From positions 3,727 through 8,867 of the forward strand of contig DJNY01000132.1 in assembly GCA_002441865.1 (NCBI GenBank): a stretch of DNA of 5,141 nt. Reading direction: 5' to 3'. Shown piece after piece: positions 1 to 5,141 of the stretch (the first letter of the stretch is position 1; every line of letters begins with the position of its first letter). The notes beneath the pieces are model-generated. The model saw only the letters and a program-made list of their open reading frames with translations, was not told where the DNA came from and ran no database searches. The position numbers and the translations under genes were made by a program. The stretch comes from Lachnospiraceae bacterium UBA6452 (lineage in GTDB: Bacteria > Bacillota > Clostridia > Lachnospirales > Lachnospiraceae).

Positions 1-23
1 ACTGCAAAGTAGAAAGGCACTTT

Positions 24-914
24 ATGCGAATTCAATATTTTAACGGCGGTCTCGCCAACCAGATTTTTCAATATATTTTTTACCGTTACGGGCAGCTGAC
101 TACAGGTCATCCGGAAGAATGGTTTTTAGACGATTCTTTTTTCTTTTTCAAGCACCAGCATAATGGCTATGAACTGAATCACGTTTTTGGTCTGAAACCC
201 AACCTGTTAAGTGAACAGCTCGGTTCTGACGCATGGAATGTTTTTGTGGAGAACCGCAAAAACGGCATTGGAATGGCAGACAATCTCGCCAATCTTGGAT
301 TTCATGTTTCCATGATCGCAGAGGCGCAAAATTATAAAACAGATAATCCGTTTTCAGGAAAAGTATACACCTTTCCCTGCAGTGAATATCATCCGGAGAT
401 TTTAAAAATTAATGATGAAATTGTTTACTATTTTGGATATTGGATCAATAAAAACTGGATCAATGCCTATCGTGATCTGTTTTTAGAAGAGCTTTCTTTT
501 CCACCTATTTTAGACGAAAAGAATCTGAAGTATGCCTCTCAGATAAAGTCTACACTATCTGTTGGTGTTCATATCAGACGAGGGGACTATTTAAATTTAG
601 GGCTTGGTATTGATCCTGCTTTTTATCATTCTGCCCTTTCGGAAATACTGACAGCCTATCCGGAATCTACTTTATTTGTTTTCTCAGATGATCCTGACTG
701 GTGTGAAGATCATGCTGATCTATTGGGGTTATCTATGGCAAAAGAAGTCATATCAATCCGTGGAAATATAAACGGTGCAAATTACATCGATATGCAGCTT
801 CTCAGCATGTGCAAAGGATTGCTCATTTCCAATAGTGCTTTCAGCTATCTGGCTGCTCTGTTAAATAACAATTTAGAATTTTATTATAACCTCGCCAGCT
901 GGAGAGAATTATAA
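24..914 (+). CDS. GT11-family glycosyltransferase, probable alpha-1,2-fucosyltransferase
   Basis: This 296-residue protein probably transfers L-fucose from GDP-fucose to a galactose-like acceptor at the end of a glycan, acting in the cytoplasm. GT11 hallmarks are visible in order: GGLANQIFQY at residues 8-17, the donor-binding signature HIRRGDY at 183-189, FVFSDDPDWC at 218-227, and DMQLLSMCK followed by ISNSAFSYLAALL at about 256-280. Length matches the family norm of roughly 280-300 residues and no signal peptide or membrane segment is seen. The ATG at 24 is preceded by AAAGG (13-17) at 6 nt spacing. An in-frame ACT GCA AAG TAG at 1-12 may be the end of an upstream operon gene. The next gene starts 20 nt after the stop, so co-transcription with the two GT2-TPR genes is likely. 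Family assignment is firm; the alpha-1,2 linkage is the family norm, and the acceptor is unknown. Confidence 0.9.
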   Translation: MRIQYFNGGLANQIFQYIFYRYGQLTTGHPEEWFLDDSFFFFKHQHNGYELNHVFGLKPNLLSEQLGSDAWNVFVENRKNGIGMADNLANLGFHVSMIAEAQNYKTDNPFSGKVYTFPCSEYHPEILKINDEIVYYFGYWINKNWINAYRDLFLEELSFPPILDEKNLKYASQIKSTLSVGVHIRRGDYLNLGLGIDPAFYHSALSEILTAYPESTLFVFSDDPDWCEDHADLLGLSMAKEVISIRGNINGANYIDMQLLSMCKGLLISNSAFSYLAALLNNNLEFYYNLASWREL

Positions 915-934
915 AAATATGAGGTCAAATAACT

Positions 935-2014
935 ATGATTCCTATTTCTGTATGTATTATTGCAAAAAACGAAGAAAAGAATATCGAAAAATGTCTGCAA
1001 TGTTTAAGCAAACATCCATTTGAAATTATCGTTGTAGATACCGGCTCTACAGACAGAACCAAAGAATTAGCACAAAAATATGCAGATAAACTACTTGATT
1101 TTCCCTGGTGTAATGATTTTTCAAAAGCGAGAAACTTCTCTATAGCCCAGGCAAGTCATGATTGGATTCTCATAATAGACTGTGATGAATTTGTCGAAAA
1201 GCTGGACTTTACAGCAATTCAAAAATTGATAGAAGAATATCCGTATGCAATTGGGCAATTGTATCGTGATAATATCTGCTATGACAAAGATCACAAATTA
1301 ATCCACTCATATGATCATGTAGAACGGTTATTTGACAGACGCCTCTATTATTACACAGGCAATATCCACGAACAAGTTACCTCTAAGGATGGCAGCCAGC
1401 TTTATGGCTTTGAAATACCACTTACCGTTACACATACGGGATACAGCGGTTCTGATGATGACCTGGCTGCAAAAGCGCAAAGAAATATCAATTTACTACT
1501 GACGGATCTGCAAAAAGATCCTAACGATCCTTACCTATACTATCAGCTTGGAGAAAGCTTCATGTTGAAAGGCGACTACGAAAGTGCCTACTCCTATTAT
1601 GATCAGGGATTTTATCTGGATGTTGATGAGAATCTGGAATATGTACAAAGGATGATTATTTCCTACGGCTATTGCCTGCTCTATACAAACAGGATTGAAA
1701 AAGCACTTTCTCTGGAAAATGTATATGACAGTTTCTGCACAATTGCAGATTTTCTATTTTTAATGGGGAATATTTATTTACAGGCAAGGCAGAACGATAA
1801 AGCATTACTGGAATTTCTAAAGGCAACTTCCTGTCAGCGTCATTTTGATGAAGGCACTAATTCCTATCGGGCTTATCATAATATCGGCTGTATTTATGAA
1901 GCATATGGGCAATACGAAGAGGCGCGGAAATTTTATCTGAAAGCCGGCAATTTTCCAATGTCACAGGAAAGGCTTGCCAATTTGCCAATCACCACTCCAA
2001 GCAATGTCACATGA
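935..2014 (+). CDS. GT2-family glycosyltransferase with C-terminal TPR-like region (first of tandem pair)
   Basis: A 359-residue two-part protein. The N-terminal half is a GT-A fold GT2 domain: SVCIIAKNEE near residue 5, VVDTGSTD at 33-40 for nucleotide-sugar binding, the metal-binding DCDE at 82-85, then ERLF at 130-133, HEQV at 145-148 and HTGY at 167-170. From about residue 199, helical TPR-like units follow: PYLYYQLGESFMLKGDYESA, a second near 270-300, and a third near 311-350 containing AYHNIGCIYEAYGQYEEARK. GT2 domains fused to TPRs occur in enzymes that glycosylate proteins or peptides, for example SunS of the sublancin system, where the helical part aids dimerisation and substrate contact. 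A protein acceptor is therefore plausible here but not shown. GAGG at 921-924 lies 10 nt before the ATG. The next gene encodes a paralogue alignable almost without gaps. The sugar donor cannot be read from the sequence. Confidence 0.88.
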   Translation: MIPISVCIIAKNEEKNIEKCLQCLSKHPFEIIVVDTGSTDRTKELAQKYADKLLDFPWCNDFSKARNFSIAQASHDWILIIDCDEFVEKLDFTAIQKLIEEYPYAIGQLYRDNICYDKDHKLIHSYDHVERLFDRRLYYYTGNIHEQVTSKDGSQLYGFEIPLTVTHTGYSGSDDDLAAKAQRNINLLLTDLQKDPNDPYLYYQLGESFMLKGDYESAYSYYDQGFYLDVDENLEYVQRMIISYGYCLLYTNRIEKALSLENVYDSFCTIADFLFLMGNIYLQARQNDKALLEFLKATSCQRHFDEGTNSYRAYHNIGCIYEAYGQYEEARKFYLKAGNFPMSQERLANLPITTPSNVT

Positions 2015-2036
2015 CGATTCCACAAATTTATAGAAT

Positions 2037-2042
2037 AAGGAG
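2037..2042 (+). promoter_or_regulatory. Ribosome binding site of the second GT2-TPR gene
   Basis: AAGGAG lies 9 nt before the ATG at 2052. A second in-frame ATG at 2058 would be 15 nt away, which is too far, so the first ATG is chosen and the protein starts MPMIPIS. Confidence 0.8.
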
Positions 2043-2051
2043 ACTAGAGAA

Positions 2052-3119
2052 ATGCCTATGATTCCAATTTCATTATGCATGATCACCAAAAATGAATCCG
2101 ATAAATTAAACCGCTGTCTTGCCGCTGTAAAAGACCTTCCCTTGGAAATTATCGTTGTTGATACCGGTTCTTCGGATAATAGCGTTGAAATTGCCAGGCA
2201 ATACACAGATCACGTATATCATTTTGACTGGATTTCTGACTTTGCTGCCGCAAGAAATTTTTCTATTTCCAAGACTACAAATGACTGGATCTTGGTATTA
2301 GATACCGATGAATATGTAACATCTGTAGATATGGAAGCAATCTATAAACTAATAGATGAAAACGCTACGGGGGTAGGCTGCCTGATCAGGACATCCCCTG
2401 ATACAGTCGGTAGTATTACTGTCGACCACGTGGAACGCCTTTTCAACAAAAAAATTTATATGTACAAAAGACCAATTCATGAGCAGGTTCTTCCTATTGA
2501 CGAAAAACTTACAGCATTTTATTCTTTTGATATTCCATTATATGTAGATCATGATGGTTACTTCAGCAGCAGAGAAGAAATGGATCTGAAAGCCAAGCGT
2601 AATCTCGATATTCTTTTAGCATCCGAACATGACTATCCGGACTCATACACCTATTTTCAAATAGGTCAAAGCTATTACATTATGGGAGACTACGAAAATG
2701 CCTGCAGATATTTTGAAAAGGGATTAAATTTCGATTTATCTCCAGAATCAGAATTTGTACAGTTAATGATCGTACACTACGGATATTCTCTTTTAAATAT
2801 GGACCGTGGAGAAGATGCGCAGATCTTTTTAGAACAGGTTTATCCGTGTTTTGATTTTCTCGCAGATTTTTTAATGGTCATGGGAACTGTATATATCAGA
2901 AACGGTCACTATATGAAAGCAGCTCTCCAGTTTATCAAAGCGACCCAGGCAGAAAAATTCTTTACACTTGGTACAAATTCTTTCCGCGCTTACTATCATC
3001 TTGGAGCTGTCTATGAAATGATCGGTCAATTAGATAATGCCATTCTATTTTATCAAAAATGTGGAGATTACGATTTAGCCAAAGAACGGCTTGCTGAACT
3101 TACGAAAAATAAAATATAG
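2052..3119 (+). CDS. GT2-family glycosyltransferase with C-terminal TPR-like region (second of tandem pair)
   Basis: This 355-residue paralogue of the preceding gene has the same layout. The GT2 domain shows SLCMITKNES near residue 7, VVDTGSSD at 35-42, canonical DTDE at 84-87, ERLF at 128-131, HEQV at 143-146 and HDGY at 167-170. TPR-like helices follow from about residue 198, including TYFQIGQSYYIMGDYENACR and, near the end, AYYHLGAVYEMIGQLDNAIL. By eye about half the positions of the GT2 domain are identical to the upstream copy, so the duplication is old and both copies have kept all visible catalytic motifs. That argues for two different steps or substrates rather than a decaying copy. 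Transcription is probably shared with the upstream genes (37 nt gap), and the gene ends just before a hairpin terminator. Cytoplasmic; no signal peptide or membrane segment. Donor and acceptor are unknown; flagellin is a candidate acceptor by location only. Confidence 0.88.
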   Translation: MPMIPISLCMITKNESDKLNRCLAAVKDLPLEIIVVDTGSSDNSVEIARQYTDHVYHFDWISDFAAARNFSISKTTNDWILVLDTDEYVTSVDMEAIYKLIDENATGVGCLIRTSPDTVGSITVDHVERLFNKKIYMYKRPIHEQVLPIDEKLTAFYSFDIPLYVDHDGYFSSREEMDLKAKRNLDILLASEHDYPDSYTYFQIGQSYYIMGDYENACRYFEKGLNFDLSPESEFVQLMIVHYGYSLLNMDRGEDAQIFLEQVYPCFDFLADFLMVMGTVYIRNGHYMKAALQFIKATQAEKFFTLGTNSFRAYYHLGAVYEMIGQLDNAILFYQKCGDYDLAKERLAELTKNKI

Positions 3120-3131
3120 CTATAATGATAA

Positions 3132-3161
3132 CCCCCAAGTGATCAAACTTTCACTTGGGGG
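3132..3161. terminator. Hairpin terminator between convergent genes
   Basis: An 11-bp perfect stem (CCCCCAAGTGA at 3132-3142 pairing with 3151-3161) closes an 8-nt loop. It lies 12 nt after the stop of the + strand GT2-TPR gene and 10 nt after the stop of the - strand glycosyltransferase. The tail is more U-rich on the - strand (TTATCATTAT) than on the + strand (GTAACCTCTG). It is therefore the better intrinsic terminator for the leftward gene, but can plausibly serve both directions. Confidence 0.8.
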
Positions 3162-3171
3162 GTAACCTCTG

Positions 3172-4341
3172 TTAAATCATATTTAATATTTTATCTACCT
3201 GCCCGCCGTAAGAAAGCAATTCTTTTACCTTGCGATATCCATTTTCAGCGATTTTTTTCCGTTCATCCTCGTGTTCCAGATAATATGCCACCAGATTGAG
3301 CAGATCTTCTTTTCCATCATAAAATACATAATCCTCATCCGGCACAAAATATTCATTAAAATCAGATTGGTAGTTCGTGATCAGGAAACCGCCACATCCC
3401 ATAATATCAAGTGCCCTGAGCGGAATACCGGTGTGAATACTACGAAGTGAAATATTCAGGTTGATCTTCGCACATTTCATGGCATATGGTGCACGCTCAT
3501 AATAATCAATCCGCCCCATATTATCTACTTTTGGCAGAAACGGTGTTTTCTCTGGCGTGAACAGCTTCACCCGGAATCTTTCTGACAATGCTTCCAGTAG
3601 TTCACGGCGTTCCATCTGGGTAACTTTACGTGCCAGGAAATAATTCGCAAACGACCATGCAACCGTCTCCATACCATCTCCGTTTGCCTGTACCGGGCAG
3701 ACCTTCTGCATCCTGCTGACAATATCCGGCGTCAAAGCCTCCTCCAGTACATCAATTCCATACAGGCTTTTCTGCACCTGCATGATGCCATCCAAATACC
3801 CTTTTGTATATTCATCCACATTTTCCAGATGATGATACAAATACTGGCGCTGTTCACTATACATGGAACCGATAAAGGTTACATCGCTGTCATACATCCG
3901 ATGCATCTCAGGCGTTGGTTTCAAGGAATCATAATACTCTACCGCAGATCCCATCGGCAAGTATCGGACATGCTCCGCACCAAGTGCTCTTAACTTTTCC
4001 GCTTCATGGCTGTCAAATACAAAAACTCTGTTTGTATCGTAAAGCACCGTCTGTGAATACAACAGAATATAAGGACTGTCATATACCCAGGAAACATACC
4101 TGGTTCTGCATGCTTTACAGGCGATTGCAGCTACCGGATAATAATTAAAGGAAAATACAAAATCCGGTCTTGTCTGCATAATGCGTCTTGCGATCGATTC
4201 TGTCAGATTCACACTGTTTCTTATATTTTCCTTATCCTTCGGAAAATCGAAAAAATCAATTTCATATCCTCTTTTTTCCAGTTCATCTATAATAAATTCA
4301 TTTCCAAAGCTTTTCCAGACCAAAAAAAGTACAGTTTTCAC
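3172..4341 (-). CDS. CgeB/DUF3880-type glycosyltransferase (GT-B, Glyco_trans_1_2 domain)
   Basis: A 389-residue probable GT-B glycosyltransferase, numbered from a GTG start at 4341-4339. The N-terminal part begins with a Rossmann-like strand (KTVLFLVWKSFGNEF). It carries DUF3880-like features: FVFSFNYYPVAAIACKA at 61-77, VSWVYDSP at 83-90, VFVFDSHEAEKL at 106-117 and YLPMGSA at 127-133. The C-terminal domain (about 295-389) resembles Glyco_trans_1_2: NLNISLRSIHTGIPLRALDI, then MGCGGFLITNY at 314-324, FNEYFVPDED at 328-337, and EHEDERKKIAENGYRKV at 356-372. Such proteins include the spore-surface protein CgeB and GTs in surface-glycan or flagellar loci. An ATG at 4383 would add 14 residues but has only a GGGGTGA directly against it; AAGGAG at 4353-4358 and the fold boundary favour the GTG. 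It follows the flagellin gene in the same direction, so flagellin modification is a reasonable guess. No promoter was recognised in the short gap. Confidence 0.82.
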   Translation of the reverse strand: MKTVLFLVWKSFGNEFIIDELEKRGYEIDFFDFPKDKENIRNSVNLTESIARRIMQTRPDFVFSFNYYPVAAIACKACRTRYVSWVYDSPYILLYSQTVLYDTNRVFVFDSHEAEKLRALGAEHVRYLPMGSAVEYYDSLKPTPEMHRMYDSDVTFIGSMYSEQRQYLYHHLENVDEYTKGYLDGIMQVQKSLYGIDVLEEALTPDIVSRMQKVCPVQANGDGMETVAWSFANYFLARKVTQMERRELLEALSERFRVKLFTPEKTPFLPKVDNMGRIDYYERAPYAMKCAKINLNISLRSIHTGIPLRALDIMGCGGFLITNYQSDFNEYFVPDEDYVFYDGKEDLLNLVAYYLEHEDERKKIAENGYRKVKELLSYGGQVDKILNMI

Positions 4342-4352
4342 AGATATATTTT

Positions 4353-4358
4353 CTCCTT
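4353..4358 (-). promoter_or_regulatory. Ribosome binding site that sets the GTG start of the CgeB-like gene
   Basis: On the - strand, AAGGAG is followed by 11 nt and then GTG at 4341. The spacing is a little long, but this is the only good Shine-Dalgarno sequence near the 5' end of the frame. It lies inside the longer ATG-initiated version of the frame, which argues against that version. Confidence 0.65.
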
Positions 4359-4398
4359 TTATGAATCCCCCTACGTTTATCATTCACCCCATTTATCC

Positions 4399-4426
4399 AA
4401 AAATACCGGCTGCACGCAGCCGGTAT
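4399..4426 (-). terminator. Intrinsic terminator of the flagellin gene
   Basis: Read on the - strand, ATACCGGCTGC and its complement (4416-4426 and 4403-4413) form a GC-rich 11-bp stem with a minimal loop, in practice a 10-bp stem with a 4-nt loop. A short run of Ts follows, starting with TTTT at 4402-4399. It begins 30 nt after the flagellin stop and is a standard rho-independent terminator. It separates the flagellin from the downstream glycosyltransferase, whose start is 58 nt further on. Confidence 0.88.
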
Positions 4427-4455
4427 CCTAATGCTCTTTCCTACTTATAATCTTA

Positions 4456-5141
4456 TTAGCTTAATAAAGACAGTACTCCCTGATTTGCCTGATTAGCCTG
4501 AGCCAGCATAGACTGACCAGCCTGAGCCAGAATGTTGTTATTAGAGTATCTTACCATTTCTGTTGCCATATCTGTATCACGGATAGAAGATTCAGCACTT
4601 GTTGTATTTTCAACAACGTTATCAAGGTTCTTGATCGTGTGCTCTAATCTGTTCTGGACAGCACCAAGATCTGCTCTCTGCTTTGAAACAGTTGCAAGAG
4701 CTGCTTTGATCATTGTGATTGCCTTCTGTGCATTTGTTCCAGTAGTACCACCAACAGAAATATTAGCTGCAGCACCGGCTGTACCGGTTGTAAGACCAAG
4801 TCCCTTTGCACTCATTGCTGCAATATCTAATGTAATGAGCTGATTTGCTTCTGCACCAACCTGAAGACCTACGCCTTTGAACTTACCATCTAAAAGATTC
4901 TGTTCATTGAATGTTGTAGTAGATGCAACACGGTCGATTTCAGATACAAGAGCCTGAACTTCCTGATTGATGTATCCACGGTCTGCAGATGTCTGTGTAC
5001 CGTTGGCTGCTTTTACTGCAAGCTCTGTCATACGTTGAAGCATATCATGCACTTCTGCCAGCGCACCTTCTGCTGTCTGTACACATGAGATACCATCCTG
5101 TGCATTTGCACTTGCCTGTGTCAGACCTCTGATCTGACGTC
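4456..5141 (-). CDS. fliC: Flagellin, partial (5' end beyond the window edge)
   Basis: The main subunit of the flagellar filament, exported by the flagellar type III apparatus. About 228 C-terminal residues are visible, and the frame stays open to the window edge. Translation from 5139 reads RQIRGLTQASANAQDGIS, then CVQTAEGALAEVHDMLQRMT and ELAVKAANGT, the classic N-terminal D1 helices, followed by FNEQNLLDG. The C-terminal D1/D0 region has ADLGAVQNRLEHTIKNL and ends AQANQANQGVLSLLS with tandem TAA stops (4453-4458). Between the two conserved parts is only a short Thr/Gly/Ala-rich linker (4732-4791), so the D2/D3 outer domains are essentially absent. By homology about 55-60 residues are missing, giving roughly 280-290 in total. 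Starting at the in-frame GTG at 5052 would cut a conserved helix and is wrong. A cysteine sits in the D1 helix (5083-5085). The promoter, probably sigma-28 type as usual for flagellins, is outside the window. Confidence 0.96.
   Translation of the reverse strand, partial: RQIRGLTQASANAQDGISCVQTAEGALAEVHDMLQRMTELAVKAANGTQTSADRGYINQEVQALVSEIDRVASTTTFNEQNLLDGKFKGVGLQVGAEANQLITLDIAAMSAKGLGLTTGTAGAAANISVGGTTGTNAQKAITMIKAALATVSKQRADLGAVQNRLEHTIKNLDNVVENTTSAESSIRDTDMATEMVRYSNNNILAQAGQSMLAQANQANQGVLSLLS

Noticed and set aside
1..12. ACT GCA AAG TAG, possible C-terminal end of an upstream operon gene
   Set aside because: The TAG followed 11 nt later by the fucosyltransferase start fits operon spacing, but three codons cannot identify or prove a gene.
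1961..2206. Open frame of 81 codons on the - strand
   Set aside because: It overlaps the end of one GT2-TPR gene and the start of the next in antisense and has no recognisable domain; it is a shadow of the coding strands.
4342..4383. 14-residue N-terminal extension of the CgeB-like gene from an ATG at 4383
   Set aside because: The extension precedes the Rossmann-like first strand, has no properly spaced ribosome binding site, and contains the AAGGAG that serves the GTG at 4341.
4363..4387. Short inverted repeat TGAAT...ATTCA upstream of the CgeB-like gene
   Set aside because: Only 5 bp per arm with a 15-nt gap; too weak to call an operator or attenuator.
3915..4450. Two + strand open frames (3915-4148 and 4181-4450)
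   Set aside because: They lie antisense to the CgeB-like glycosyltransferase, have no domain-like sequence, and the second runs through the flagellin terminator hairpin.
4532..4843. 103-codon + strand open frame
   Set aside because: Antisense shadow of the highly conserved flagellin C-terminal region; the hydrophobic look comes from the complement of Ala/Asn/Gln-rich codons.
4456..5052. Flagellin as a complete 198-residue gene starting at GTG 5052
   Set aside because: The frame continues upstream to the window edge with conserved flagellin sequence (RQIRGLTQAS and onward), so this GTG is an internal valine.

Overview
The window looks like a chromosomal segment from a motile, low-to-moderate GC Gram-positive bacterium, most likely a flagellated Lachnospiraceae of the Roseburia / Agathobacter / Butyrivibrio kind. 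The reasons are the flagellin sequence (short, almost only the conserved terminal regions, with a C terminus ending in GVLSLLS), AAGGAG-type ribosome binding sites and AT-rich coding sequence. The genus is inferred from memory of family sequences; no search was run.

Left part (1-3119, + strand): three closely spaced glycosyltransferase genes that read as one operon. The first is a GT11-type fucosyltransferase (24-914). It is followed by two tandem paralogues (935-2014 and 2052-3119), each with an N-terminal GT2 catalytic domain and a C-terminal TPR-like helical region. The gaps are 20 and 37 nt. The operon probably began before the window, because an in-frame TAG lies 11 nt upstream of the first start.

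Middle (3120-3171): a strong 11-bp hairpin between convergent genes, acting as a terminator for one or both directions.

Right part (3172-5141, - strand): a flagellin gene whose 5' end is beyond the right edge. It ends in tandem TAA stops and a clear intrinsic terminator (4399-4426). Downstream in the same direction is a CgeB/DUF3880-type glycosyltransferase (3172-4341) that starts at a GTG.

Taken together, four glycosyltransferases next to a flagellin gene suggest a flagellin glycosylation locus. One reading is that a TPR-bearing GT2 and/or the CgeB-like enzyme builds the glycan on flagellin and the GT11 enzyme adds a fucose. This is inference from neighbourhood and family. The sequence does not show the acceptor, the sugar donors or the order of action, and a surface polysaccharide remains possible for the + strand operon. 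No mobile element, tRNA, rRNA, CRISPR array or riboswitch was seen. No intergenic stretch exceeds 300 bases.
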